From: Endozoicomonas sp. Mp262 | Lineage (GTDB): Bacteria > Pseudomonadota > Gammaproteobacteria > Pseudomonadales > Endozoicomonadaceae | DNA: 64,000 bases | Assembly: GCF_025643335.1 (NCBI RefSeq) | Contig: NZ_CP092489.1 | Coordinates: 2,026,001 to 2,090,000 of the forward strand | Direction: 5' to 3' | Shown here: positions 21,508 to 28,485 of the stretch, in pieces | Layout of the letters: every line of letters starts with the position of its first letter | Position numbering within the stretch: the stretch's first letter is position 1 | Notes under the pieces: model-generated | What the model was told of the DNA's origin: nothing | The model's input: the letters and a program-made list of their open reading frames with translations, nothing else | Databases searched by the model: none | Position numbers and translations under genes: made by a program

Positions 21508-21834
21508 TTAGTCGATATACCCAAGGTGCTGACAGGTTTGTTCCAGGTCATAGCGAAGGCTGTCATCCTCACAGGTGTCGATAAGATGGTGGGCAGCAAT
21601 GCGTTCAAATGCTTTTTCGGGGGAGAGATCCAGTTCGAATAAAGTGACCAGGAAGCTAAAAGGGGTATAGAGATCACCGCATAACTCGAAGTTCTTGCCC
21701 TGGCTCAGTAACTCCCAAGGCTCATCGGTTAGCTCTTTTATCTGGTCATGGATGAAATCTTGCAGATTGGCCGCTATGCCCTGTTCACGGGCGTACTGCC
21801 TTTCGTCCCTGTCAACGGGGCATGGTTGAGTCAT
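21508..21834 (-). CDS. First gene of the leftward phage operon, unknown function
   Basis: 108 residues, acidic, no motif that I recognise. It is the first gene behind the leftward promoter and its palindromic operator at 21843-21885, and it is followed by the recE-recT-ssb genes. By position it is an early protein. Confidence 0.65.
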   Translation of the reverse strand: MTQPCPVDRDERQYAREQGIAANLQDFIHDQIKELTDEPWELLSQGKNFELCGDLYTPFSFLVTLFELDLSPEKAFERIAAHHLIDTCEDDSLRYDLEQTCQHLGYID

Positions 21835-21842
21835 AATTTGTC

Positions 21843-21885
21843 CTGCCTATATATTAATTGTTATCTGTATAATATATATAGGCAG
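21843..21885 (-). promoter_or_regulatory. Leftward early promoter with a 12-bp-arm palindromic operator
   Basis: Two perfect 12-bp inverted arms (CTGCCTATATAT at 21843-21854 and its complement at 21874-21885) lie 19 bp apart in the gap between the repressor gene and the leftward operon. On the minus strand a -35-like TTGATT (about 21897-21902) stands 17 bp from a TATATA that lies inside the right arm, so a protein on the palindrome would block the promoter. Half-sites with the same CCTAT/ATAGG core recur next to the Cro-like gene, which supports these as repressor operators. Confidence 0.65.
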
Positions 21886-21951
21886 ACTAATTTATAAAAT
21901 CAAGCAATATTTGAAATTAGTTTAAAAAATAATTTTTTATAAGAATTTAAG

Positions 21952-22656
21952 CTAGAAGGAAACACTATAACCTATAGGGGTTCCAGCCCAAATTTCCCAA
22001 ATAGAGCCATGATGTCGAATCGCTGAACCTTCGGCATAAGCTGGGTTTAACAAGGTTAGATGCTGGACGCCATCAACCTCTGCCCAACGCCGGAAGCACA
22101 AACGGTTCTCAACAACCGCCATAATGCATTGCCCCTGCTTTGGCTCCTCTCTGGGATCAAAGATCACTTGTGAGCCGTTAGGGTAAGAACGCTCTGCTGT
22201 AACAGAGGTCATGCCATCATTTTTCACTGACCAGGCATAAAGGGCTGGCCGCATTTCAATGTTGGCGTAGTGTGAGTTTTTCAGGCAGTTATAGCGTTCC
22301 AAACACTCCTCTGTTGTTAAAGCTGTCTGCTCTGCGAGGGTGTGTAAACCAGGGTTTACTTGAGTATTTTTCAGGACAACCGCAAATGCTGTAAGGTCGC
22401 TAATATCATTGATTAGTACAGGGGTGTTGTACTCTCGTTTTTGTATTCCTGTCTCCAGATACTCAACGGGAAGGTTAAAAAATTTAGCTACCTTCTGTCG
22501 GTTGCTCGCACTAATCCGTATCTTATTTGTCTTCCATTGACTGAAAGTGGGCTGGGCAATACCAACACCTCTAATGACATCCCCAGGTGATAGATCCCTT
22601 TCATCCATGATTTTCACGACGCGGCGCATAAAGTCTTTTGTTAGCTGGTCGGTCAT
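21952..22656 (-). CDS. CI-type phage repressor with degenerate S24 domain
   Basis: 234 residues. The N-terminal helix-turn-helix (about 10-60: GVGIAQPTFSQWKTNKIRIS) binds operators; the C-terminal half (about 140-234) has the fold pattern of LexA/CI-type S24 domains. At the catalytic Ser position the usual GDSM/GNSM is N146-D-G-M149, so the Ser is Gly, and the catalytic Lys position reads FRRW (188-191), so Lys is Arg. No Ala-Gly or Cys-Gly cleavage pair is seen in the linker. The domain probably only dimerises. The gene is divergent from the Cro-like gene, with shared operators between them. Confidence 0.9.
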   Translation of the reverse strand: MTDQLTKDFMRRVVKIMDERDLSPGDVIRGVGIAQPTFSQWKTNKIRISASNRQKVAKFFNLPVEYLETGIQKREYNTPVLINDISDLTAFAVVLKNTQVNPGLHTLAEQTALTTEECLERYNCLKNSHYANIEMRPALYAWSVKNDGMTSVTAERSYPNGSQVIFDPREEPKQGQCIMAVVENRLCFRRWAEVDGVQHLTLLNPAYAEGSAIRHHGSIWEIWAGTPIGYSVSF

Positions 22657-22776
22657 ACTGCTTTTTTCTATCTATATGATTGGAAGGCTGACTTTAACAT
22701 AAGGGGCTTGATTTTAAATTGTGTTTGCTGTTTTAATTTGTCTACCTATTAGAAAAATAATTAGAGGATATAGGTA
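22657..22776. promoter_or_regulatory. Repressor/Cro operator region
   Basis: 120-bp gap between the divergent repressor and Cro-like genes. A 7-bp inverted pair TACCTAT (22743-22749) and ATAGGTA (22770-22776) flanks the ribosome site (AGAGG) of the Cro-like gene and touches its ATG. A related half-site CTATCTATA lies at about 22670, next to the repressor start. The shared CTAT core with the leftward operator suggests one regulator for both. Confidence 0.6.
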
Positions 22777-23073
22777 ATGCATATTCTAAAACAGTGGCGG
22801 GAAGCCAATGGTCTTGGATCTCAGGATCTAGCCTATTTCTTAAAAATAACCTCGGCCAGCTTATCCCAAATTGAAACTGGAGTGACAAGAATAAGCGGTG
22901 ACACGGCCATCAAAGCATCTCAGCTAACAGGGATTCCCGTCTTTGATATGCGCCCGGATCTCAAAATGACGGATGAGTATATCAATGAGTTTCATGCTTA
23001 CCAGGCCACCAGGAAGGCGGTCAAGCAAGCGCCTTTGGAAAGGAAAAAAAATAAGCGGCAGGTGCAGCCATGA
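22777..23073 (+). CDS. Cro/YdaS-like helix-turn-helix protein
   Basis: 98 residues. The helix-turn-helix spans about residues 10-45 (LGSQDLAYFLKITSASLSQI) and is followed by the GIPVFDMRPDL motif seen in YdaS-type phage regulators. It is divergent from the CI-like repressor and is the first gene of the rightward operon, so a Cro role is likely. Its stop overlaps the start of the replication gene (ATGA). Confidence 0.82.
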   Translation: MHILKQWREANGLGSQDLAYFLKITSASLSQIETGVTRISGDTAIKASQLTGIPVFDMRPDLKMTDEYINEFHAYQATRKAVKQAPLERKKNKRQVQP

Positions 23074-24074
23074 AACCCTTTGGCAAAGTTGAGAGCCGGT
23101 TCTGGGAAAGCCCGGATATCTGCTCGCTATCTGAACAAGCCAAATTGCTGGCGCTCTATCTGCTGACCTGCAAGCACGGCAACATGCTTGGCGTGTTCCG
23201 CCTGCCTCGTGGATACATCGCCGGGGATCTGGGCTGGGATAGCGAAACCGTGTCACGAACACTTCACGAACTGATTACGAACGGGTTTATTTCTGTCCGT
23301 AAGGATTCCGATTATGTGTGCATAAACCGGTTTATAAAGCATAACGACACCACTAATAAGGAGCAGCTTCAGGCGCGTATCCAGGACCTGAAAAGACTGC
23401 CAGAACAGGTGCCCGATATCACGCATATTCTTGATGCAGTGGCGTCGAAAGCCTTGGTATATAAGGATTCTGAGAAGTTACTGGCAGAACTGTCGTTAGT
23501 TCGTGAAAAGTTCGTGGAAAGTTCGTCAGAAGTTCGCCTAGAGAGAAAGAGAGAAAGAGAGAAAGAGAGTAAGAGAGTTAATACATACGTCCGGTCTGCC
23601 GACCGGCCACGTCCGAAGCGGAATAATCCCCCTTACTCAGATGATTTTGAACACTGGTGGAGCCAGTATCCGAAACGGGGAGGCCGCATGGGGTGTAAAA
23701 GAACAGCCTGGGGCTATTACAAAAAATACCTTCGGGAAGGGTGTAAACCTGATGACCTGCTATCCGCTCTTATGCGCTACAAGCGGTTCTGCGATACGCC
23801 AGATGAACGGGGCAAAATAGCAACCGGCACCCGCTATGTATTGCAACCCACCACCTTTCTAAACGACCCTGACTGTATAACCAACCAATGGATGGTAAAC
23901 CATGAAACCGATACAGGACTTACTGCCTACGAAAGATCAATCGAAGCCAACCGGGACGTGCTCGAAGAAGCCGGATATCTCGAACCGTGTAACCAAGGGG
24001 GACATAGCGGTTGTGTTTACGAAAATGAACGGGATATACCGGAGCCGGTGGGAGAAGGACTGGACACTGACTGA
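23070..24074 (+). CDS. Phage replication initiation protein (lambda O-like)
   Basis: 334 residues. The N-terminal 110 residues form a winged-helix domain (SLSEQAKLLALYLLTCKHGN, LGWDSETVSRTLHELITNGF). A charged segment coded by a GA-rich repeat follows, and the C-terminal domain (about 185-280, FEHWWSQYPKRGGRMGCKR) resembles the region of phage primosome proteins that follows the linker. It overlaps the Cro-like gene by 4 bp and the P-like gene by 173 bp. It should bind the phage origin, possibly inside its own gene as in lambda. Confidence 0.8.
   Translation: MKPFGKVESRFWESPDICSLSEQAKLLALYLLTCKHGNMLGVFRLPRGYIAGDLGWDSETVSRTLHELITNGFISVRKDSDYVCINRFIKHNDTTNKEQLQARIQDLKRLPEQVPDITHILDAVASKALVYKDSEKLLAELSLVREKFVESSSEVRLERKREREKESKRVNTYVRSADRPRPKRNNPPYSDDFEHWWSQYPKRGGRMGCKRTAWGYYKKYLREGCKPDDLLSALMRYKRFCDTPDERGKIATGTRYVLQPTTFLNDPDCITNQWMVNHETDTGLTAYERSIEANRDVLEEAGYLEPCNQGGHSGCVYENERDIPEPVGEGLDTD
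23541..23577 (+). repeat. Period-8 GA-rich tandem repeat inside the replication gene
   Basis: GAGAGAAA three times, then GAGAGTAA and GAGAG (4.6 units of 8 bp). It codes for the Arg/Glu/Lys-rich linker of the O-like protein. The period is not a multiple of three, so it is a DNA-level repeat. In lambda the origin iterons lie in the O gene at the same relative place; an origin role here is a guess. Confidence 0.6.
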
Positions 24075-24597
24075 CCGCGACGGCACCTGGTTCAAGGCGT
24101 TGAAACACTTAGACCGTCGCCAGCTCAAGATCGGGTTGATCAAGCTGGCAAAGACAACAAAGCACTGGCGGTGGCCACCTAATCCGCTGGAATTCCGTGG
24201 ATTGTGTGAAGTCCTACCGGAGGATCTGGACTGGCCGACGGAGAACGATGCCTGGGAGGAAGTGACTCACTACAGCCGCCAGCCTGCAAGCCACCCCTGG
24301 AGTCACCTGGCGGTGAAGATGGCAGGCCAAGAAACGGGTTGGTTTGCTATCACCCATGCTGAAACCGATGTAGCCCTGGATAAACTAAAAAAGCAATTTT
24401 GCAAAGCGTACAAAACACTGGCGAAAGCTGTGTTTGAAGGCGCTGCACTGGAGCCTGTGGAGCAACTGGAAGACCTCACCGGGGAACAGGAGCGTCATGG
24501 TCAACAGGAGCTAGAAAAAACCATGAAAGGTTTGGGCATTGATCCCGCTATGAGTGGATCTGATGCCCGGAAAAAATTACTCAGCCGTTTTAGTTAA
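23902..24597 (+). CDS. Phage replication protein P-like (helicase loader)
   Basis: 231 residues, similar in layout to lambda P, which brings host DnaB helicase to the origin: GDIAVVFTKMNGIYRSRW near the N-terminus, then the conserved WFKALKHLDRRQLKIGLIKL and WPPNPLEFRGLC stretches. The ATG at 23902 lies 173 bp inside the 3' end of the O-like gene in another frame. This start is needed to keep the residues before the conserved block, but a later start is possible. Confidence 0.78.
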   Translation: MKPIQDLLPTKDQSKPTGTCSKKPDISNRVTKGDIAVVFTKMNGIYRSRWEKDWTLTDRDGTWFKALKHLDRRQLKIGLIKLAKTTKHWRWPPNPLEFRGLCEVLPEDLDWPTENDAWEEVTHYSRQPASHPWSHLAVKMAGQETGWFAITHAETDVALDKLKKQFCKAYKTLAKAVFEGAALEPVEQLEDLTGEQERHGQQELEKTMKGLGIDPAMSGSDARKKLLSRFS

Positions 24598-24612
24598 CAG
24601 GGAGAAACAGGG

Positions 24613-24708
24613 ATGGATGGGCGACGGATAGCCCGTGCCGCAGGGATGGCGGCATTTTGGGTGGTGTATGTGACGGTGATGGCTGCCGTGGTAATGGGTG
24701 TGCTCTGA
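24613..24708 (+). CDS. Small single-span membrane protein
   Basis: 31 residues, with a basic N-terminus (MDGRRIARA) and one hydrophobic span from about residue 13 to the end. GGGAGA at 24599-24604 is a suitable ribosome site and the TGA overlaps the ATG of the next gene, which supports translation. Function unknown. Confidence 0.55.
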   Translation: MDGRRIARAAGMAAFWVVYVTVMAAVVMGVL

Positions 24709-25175
24709 TGGAGTTGGCCTTTATCAAGACCCCGGCAGGAATCATCGTTCCGGCGGAAGGCCAGACCACGGATGTTGTGGCTAGCCTGAAGGCAGGGGAA
24801 GTGTTGCGGGGTGACTACCGCAAGGCCAGGAACTACCGGTTTCACCGTAAGTACTTTGCCCTGCTGGATCTGGCCTATGACTATTTTGAGCCAGAGGCGG
24901 TACAGACGGCACAGGGCTGGATCAAGCCAGAGAAAAACCGGGAGGAGTTTCGCAAGTGGTGTACGGTCAAGGCGGGTTTTTATCACATTGTGGGCTATCC
25001 CGATGGCGGGGTGCGACTGCGAGCCAGAAGTATTGCTTTCGCCAGGATGGATCAGGCGGATTTTGAAAAACTGTATTCAGCGACCATCGACGTATTACTG
25101 CAACGGGTGTTCGATCACAAGTGGAGCCGGGAAAAAGTGGATCAGGCTGTGAACCGGATATTGAATTTTTGCTGA
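24708..25175 (+). CDS. DUF1367 family phage protein
   Basis: 155 residues. The pattern FIKTPAGIIVPAE, GEVLRGDYRKARNYRFHRKYFALLDLAYDY and ATIDVLLQRV is that of DUF1367 (NinB-region) proteins found in lambdoid early operons. The biochemical role is unknown. The ATG at 24708 overlaps the stop of the small upstream gene; the frame is open further upstream but without support. Confidence 0.85.
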   Translation: MELAFIKTPAGIIVPAEGQTTDVVASLKAGEVLRGDYRKARNYRFHRKYFALLDLAYDYFEPEAVQTAQGWIKPEKNREEFRKWCTVKAGFYHIVGYPDGGVRLRARSIAFARMDQADFEKLYSATIDVLLQRVFDHKWSREKVDQAVNRILNFC

Positions 25176-25480
25176 TGGCCACGACGGAAGAAAAAGACTA
25201 CATGGCAGCCGTGGCCGCACAGGGTTGTATCTGTTGCCGCAAGCTGGGACTGGGAGCGACACCCGCCCAGGTTCACCATAAGCGGAAAGGTGTGGGCAAA
25301 GGTCAGCGAGCCAGTCATTTTGACACCCTGCCGCTATGCCCCCTGCACCACCTGCACGGTGAGGATGCGGTGCATAAAAACTATACATTGTTTGTCCGGC
25401 ACTATGGCACTGAAGACGAACTAATTAAACAGACGCGCAGGGATGTGGAGCAATGGCGCGGCGACTTTGTGGGAGGCTGA
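25175..25480 (+). CDS. Ref-like HNH nuclease
   Basis: 101 residues. CICCRK, then AQVHHKR and the second pair CPLHHLHGEDAVH, give a zinc-bound HNH fold like that of Ref, the RecA-dependent nuclease of phage P1, and related NinG-region proteins. The ATG at 25175 shares a base with the stop of the preceding gene. Likely a recombination nuclease. Confidence 0.82.
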   Translation: MATTEEKDYMAAVAAQGCICCRKLGLGATPAQVHHKRKGVGKGQRASHFDTLPLCPLHHLHGEDAVHKNYTLFVRHYGTEDELIKQTRRDVEQWRGDFVGG

Positions 25481-25484
25481 TGAT

Positions 25485-26006
25485 ATGGAGGCAATGAGCC
25501 AGGCTGACTGGTTGCTGTATCGAGCCTTTGCCACAGTAGAAGACACCTGCTCAACACCTGGCTGGCAAAAGGATATCCGAACCGGCTATGAGGTGAGCCG
25601 ACCACTGAGGCCGGTGCGAACACTGTCCGACCGACTAGGAGCAGATGGAGCCAGACGCCGTGACCTGAGAAACCGGCTCGATCCGTTTTGGTTTGCAGTG
25701 CTGGAGATCCGATATGGAGATGATCTGGAAAAGATTGAGCGGGCATGGCGCTCTATTGCTGTCCATATTGCCCAGGACAAGCGGCTGGTTAAAACACTTC
25801 GGGATGACCGGCAGGCGCTACAGAACTGGATGGTCTGGTTTGTTCGCCACCCGGATTTACGCCATCCAGACCGACGGCCAGAATCGTCCAGCGTCGGTAA
25901 AACATGGCGCTGGCGGCAAGACTGTTCAGCGGTGGCGGAAGACTGGGTATACCCGGCGGAGGATGCGGCTATACGGGTACTGCAAGACCGGGGGGAGTTA
26001 CGGTGA
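25485..26006 (+). CDS. Phage protein of unknown function, late-regulator position
   Basis: 173 residues, rich in Arg, Trp and acidic residues, with LDPFWFAVLEIRYGDDLEKIERAW in the middle. I do not recognise a family. Its place at the end of the early right operon, ahead of the lysis genes, is where antiterminator Q or an equivalent often lies. The ATG at 25485 has GGGAGG 8 bases upstream, so I prefer it to the earlier start in the frame. Confidence 0.6.
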   Translation: MEAMSQADWLLYRAFATVEDTCSTPGWQKDIRTGYEVSRPLRPVRTLSDRLGADGARRRDLRNRLDPFWFAVLEIRYGDDLEKIERAWRSIAVHIAQDKRLVKTLRDDRQALQNWMVWFVRHPDLRHPDRRPESSSVGKTWRWRQDCSAVAEDWVYPAEDAAIRVLQDRGELR

Positions 26007-26263
26007 ATAGCAACGAATACATAGCTGGTGACAGTTGCGTTTGTGAAGCATGGCATGAGGGTGAATGTGGTTGTGATGCCGACTGGACTGACCCAGAAAT
26101 TTACAAATTGAGGGAAGAAAACCAAGTTTTGAAAGTTGAGCGACACGAGTTAAGCGACTTGCTGCACGAATGCTACAAACGGTTGAAACAGCACGATCAG
26201 TATATTGCTTTGCATGACCACACAACATTTATGAAAAAGCTGGAAGCAGTTTTAGGCGTATAA
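26003..26263 (+). CDS. Small acidic coiled-coil protein, unknown function
   Basis: 86 residues from a GTG at 26003 that overlaps the previous stop, with GGGGGAG upstream. The N-terminal half is acidic and Cys-rich (CVCEAWHEGECGCD), the second half a likely coiled coil (YKLREENQVLKVERHELSDLL). Its TAA stop lies within the first attC-like site, as is common for cassette genes, but no matching core site is found at its left end. Confidence 0.6.
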   Translation: MNSNEYIAGDSCVCEAWHEGECGCDADWTDPEIYKLREENQVLKVERHELSDLLHECYKRLKQHDQYIALHDHTTFMKKLEAVLGV

Positions 26264-26312
26264 CCCCGGCGTGACCGGCAGCGTAGCTGTCCGAACCATG
26301 CTATTGTTAGCT
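26258..26312 (+). repeat. attC-like recombination site 1
   Basis: 55 bp. Outer cores GTATAAC (26258-26264) and GTTAGCT (26306-26312); inner boxes GCGTG (26269-26273) and CATGC (26297-26301), which pair with one G-T wobble; 4-base spacers on both sides between outer and inner boxes; and a central hairpin (CGGCAGC, GTA, GCTG-T-CCG) with one unpaired T. This is the layout of integron attC sites. Confidence 0.6.
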
Positions 26313-26337
26313 GCTGGCACGATGTAAGGAAAGGAAC

Positions 26338-26649
26338 ATGCACTACATATTAGACAACCATACTCCCGTCAAAGTCGATGTGACATCATCCGAAGGCATG
26401 TTGAAGTGGGGGCTTAATTTAGAGCAAAACAAAGTAGTGGGTCAGACGGAAGTGAAGGATGTGCTGATTTCCACTGTTTTTCTAGGTGTCGATCACAATC
26501 ATACTGGCACTGGCAAGCCCGTACTATTTGAAACGGCCACAAAACAACATGACCGCTGGAATGTAGTTGACCGTTGCTGCACATGGGATGAAGCCGAAGT
26601 TATGCACGATAAAATAGTTGATGTAATCAGGAAGGAATTAGGCAGCTAA
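26338..26649 (+). CDS. Cassette-borne protein of unknown function
   Basis: 103 residues. The pattern MHYILD, then ISTVFLGVDHNHTGTGKPVLFET and CTWDEAEVMHDKIVDVI is shared by a family of small phage and plasmid proteins of unknown role. The unit is bounded on the left by core GTTAGCT and on the right by AGCTAAC, exact complements, as in an integron cassette. The ATG is 26 bases after the left core behind AAGGAAAGGA; the stop lies in the right inverse core. Confidence 0.8.
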   Translation: MHYILDNHTPVKVDVTSSEGMLKWGLNLEQNKVVGQTEVKDVLISTVFLGVDHNHTGTGKPVLFETATKQHDRWNVVDRCCTWDEAEVMHDKIVDVIRKELGS

Positions 26650-26703
26650 CCTCTCGCACACGGGCTGGCGGGTAGCCAGTCCCAGTGGTGCGTGTTGTTA
26701 TGC
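26644..26703 (+). repeat. attC-like recombination site 2
   Basis: 60 bp and the best formed of the three. Outer cores AGCTAAC (26644-26650) and GTTATGC (26697-26703); inner boxes CGCAC (26655-26659) and GTGCG (26688-26692) pair perfectly; both spacers are 4 bases; the central hairpin GGGCTGGC, GGGTA, GCCAG-T-CCC has one unpaired T at about the same place as in site 1. Confidence 0.7.
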
Positions 26704-26728
26704 CTATACTTTGATGCTGGAGGTATTT

Positions 26729-27154
26729 ATGAAAACTATATTTCTAGCAGTATTATTAACTGCAACCAATGTAATTGCTGAACCCTGTCAGCTATGCGGA
26801 GGAGATGTAAAAGAGCATGAAAGATTTTTATTATTCAAGGAAGATTATTTAAAACTTAAAGCTATACAGGCTGCTAGCATTACCAATTATAGATTAAGTT
26901 TGTTGCTTGCCTGTCAAATATCCGTGGATCAATCTGTTATCGAGCGCCTACAAAGTTTCAAGAATGTAGATATAAGGCTGGTTCAATCTAGTGATGTTGA
27001 TATATTGATGAAGGTACAAGCAATAATTAATAAACTTTATAAGGAAAATAAACCTTACATTAAATTGATGATGCACTTCTGGCCTAACAACACTCCATTA
27101 ACAACCCCTGCTACTACTTATCTTGAAGCTTTTATAAATAGTGGGGATGACTAA
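26729..27154 (+). CDS. Cassette-borne secreted protein, unknown function
   Basis: 141 residues from the ATG at 26729, which has GGAGG upstream; an earlier ATG in the frame lacks one. Residues 1-17 (MKTIFLAVLLTATNVIA) look like a cleavable signal peptide, followed by CQLCGG, a possible redox or metal Cys pair. The DNA is much richer in A and T than the phage genes around it, a sign of separate origin. The unit is bounded by GTTATGC on the left and GCATAAC on the right, exact complements. Confidence 0.75.
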   Translation: MKTIFLAVLLTATNVIAEPCQLCGGDVKEHERFLLFKEDYLKLKAIQAASITNYRLSLLLACQISVDQSVIERLQSFKNVDIRLVQSSDVDILMKVQAIINKLYKENKPYIKLMMHFWPNNTPLTTPATTYLEAFINSGDD

Positions 27155-27160
27155 TTTGAG

Positions 27161-27206
27161 GCATAACACCGGGATATACCGCGCACGCGGTATAGTCTCA
27201 TTAACA
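27161..27206 (+). repeat. attC-like recombination site 3, degenerate
   Basis: The left inverse core GCATAAC (27161-27167) is perfect. A strong hairpin follows (ATACCGCG, CA, CGCGGTAT at 27176-27193) that extends outward past one unpaired G. The right core would be ATTAACA (27200-27206), which lacks the expected first G, and the spacers are not symmetric. This suggests the decayed end of the cassette run. Confidence 0.45.
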
Positions 27207-27370
27207 ACCGTATCAGTCCCATTTCTCCACCATCAAAAAAAACAGATCGCAGGCTAAAAAATATCCATCGAACCCCTTTTAAAAAAAATCGGACTGTTTT
27301 AAGCTAATTTTATTAGGCTGCTATCAGTCTACTCAACGCCTTGATTGGCCTGCATTAGTGCCGATTTTAT

Positions 27371-27405
27371 ATACCCGCCCATTCCCCCCGGCGGGTATTT
27401 TTTTT
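27371..27405 (+). terminator. Rho-independent terminator before the lysis genes
   Basis: A perfect 9-bp stem (ATACCCGCC at 27371-27379, GGCGGGTAT at 27390-27398) with a C-rich 10-base loop is followed by eight T. It ends the early right transcript 15 bp before the endolysin gene and could be the target of an antiterminator for late expression. The 164 bp between attC-like site 3 and this terminator are A/T-rich with no gene seen. Confidence 0.8.
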
Positions 27406-27419
27406 GCCTGAGAAACACC

Positions 27420-27812
27420 ATGTATCACTATTCAACACGGTCAAAGCGGCGGTTGGCTACTTGTCATCCAAAACTGCAAGCTGTGTTTAATGAGGTGATC
27501 AGGCATGTTGACTGCTCCATTCTCGACGGTCATCGCTCCAAAACTGTGCAGAATCACTACTTTAAGCAAGGCAAATCACAGGTGCGGTGGCCGGACTCAA
27601 AGCATAACAAAAAACCGAGCCTGGCCGTGGATGCGGTGCCTTATCCTATTGACTGGCTCGATACCGAGCGCATGGCGCACTTTGCCGGTTTTGTGCTGGG
27701 TATCGCTGCACAGCAGGGCGTGATCCTGCGCTGGGGTGGCGACTGGGATGGTGATGGCGAGATCAAGGATCACCAGTTTCTCGATTACCCACATTTTGAG
27801 CTAGTAGACTAA
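27420..27812 (+). CDS. Phage endolysin, M15-type peptidase
   Basis: 130 residues. The zinc-site pattern SKHNKKPSLAVD (H62, D71) and the later YPHFEL His match M15C L-alanyl-D-glutamate peptidases, which cut the peptide bridges of peptidoglycan at lysis. The ILDGHRS and WPDSKHN blocks are typical. I chose the ATG at 27420; the frame is open through the terminator upstream, which is not coding. No signal peptide, so release needs the holin gene that overlaps its stop. Confidence 0.92.
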   Translation: MYHYSTRSKRRLATCHPKLQAVFNEVIRHVDCSILDGHRSKTVQNHYFKQGKSQVRWPDSKHNKKPSLAVDAVPYPIDWLDTERMAHFAGFVLGIAAQQGVILRWGGDWDGDGEIKDHQFLDYPHFELVD

Positions 27813-28216
27813 TGCCGTGGAATCCTGTTGCTGATGTTGCCGGTGCGGTGATAGGCGGTCTGGATGACCTGTTTACCTCTGACGAGGAAAAATTAAAGGC
27901 AAAGCTGGCGCTAAAAAAACAGCTTAATCAACCCCATATTTTGCAGGCAATGGCCAATATCGAGGAGGCCAAACACCCATCAGTTTTTGTCTCAGGCTGG
28001 CGGCCTGCGCTGGGCTGGCTGTGTATTGTGATTCTCGGCTGGGACTGGATTGTACGTGATCTGATTGTGATAGCCCTGGAGCTGGCGGATAAGGGCATGG
28101 TTGTGGATAAATTGCCGGAGGCCAGTACCGGCGAGGTGATTACATTACTGTTGTGTTTGCTGGGATTAGGTGGCTCCCGAACGGTTGAAAAATTGAGGGG
28201 GGTGGCTCGGCAATGA
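27812..28216 (+). CDS. Holin of the 3TM family
   Basis: 134 residues. A charged N-terminal 50 residues is followed by membrane spans (about 64-85 and 110-125, with a weaker one near 85-100), as in phage 3TM holins (SGWRPALGWLC is typical). It should form the membrane lesion that frees the endolysin. Start overlaps the endolysin stop (TAATG). Confidence 0.85.
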   Translation: MPWNPVADVAGAVIGGLDDLFTSDEEKLKAKLALKKQLNQPHILQAMANIEEAKHPSVFVSGWRPALGWLCIVILGWDWIVRDLIVIALELADKGMVVDKLPEASTGEVITLLLCLLGLGGSRTVEKLRGVARQ

Positions 28217-28485
28217 CAGACGACAAGGACAGATTGAGTCGTATCGAAAATAAACTGGATCAGTTTGATAGTAAGCTAGACCGGCTAACCGAGATTGTTG
28301 CAGTGCAGGCACAGCATGATGAGCGTATTACACAATTGGCCATACGCGAACAACGTAACGAAGAACGGCTCGATGAGCTGGAAAAAAATGTCTATCGAAA
28401 CAGTTTTATTACTGCCATTGCACAATGGACAGCGGCGGCAGTGATCGGTGGATTGATTGTCTGGATTTTTAAGCAGATACAATGA
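28213..28485 (+). CDS. XhlA-like coiled-coil membrane protein
   Basis: 90 residues: a coiled coil at residues 5-60 (RLSRIENKLDQFDSKLDRL) and one C-terminal membrane span (TAAAVIGGLIVWIF). This layout is that of XhlA-type proteins that help holins. Overlaps both neighbours by 4 bp within the lysis operon. Confidence 0.78.
   Translation: MTDDKDRLSRIENKLDQFDSKLDRLTEIVAVQAQHDERITQLAIREQRNEERLDELEKNVYRNSFITAIAQWTAAAVIGGLIVWIFKQIQ

Noticed and set aside
25904..26263. Left boundary of a third cassette around the gene at 26003-26263
   Set aside because: Its attC-like site would need GTTATAC at the start of the unit. Only GTTACGG (near 25997) and GCTATAC (25968-25974, inside another gene) are near; neither is good enough, so I claim only two cassette-like units.
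27345..27420. Longer N-terminus of the endolysin
   Set aside because: The extra codons come from the terminator hairpin and T run; the ATG at 27420 gives the normal M15 endolysin length.
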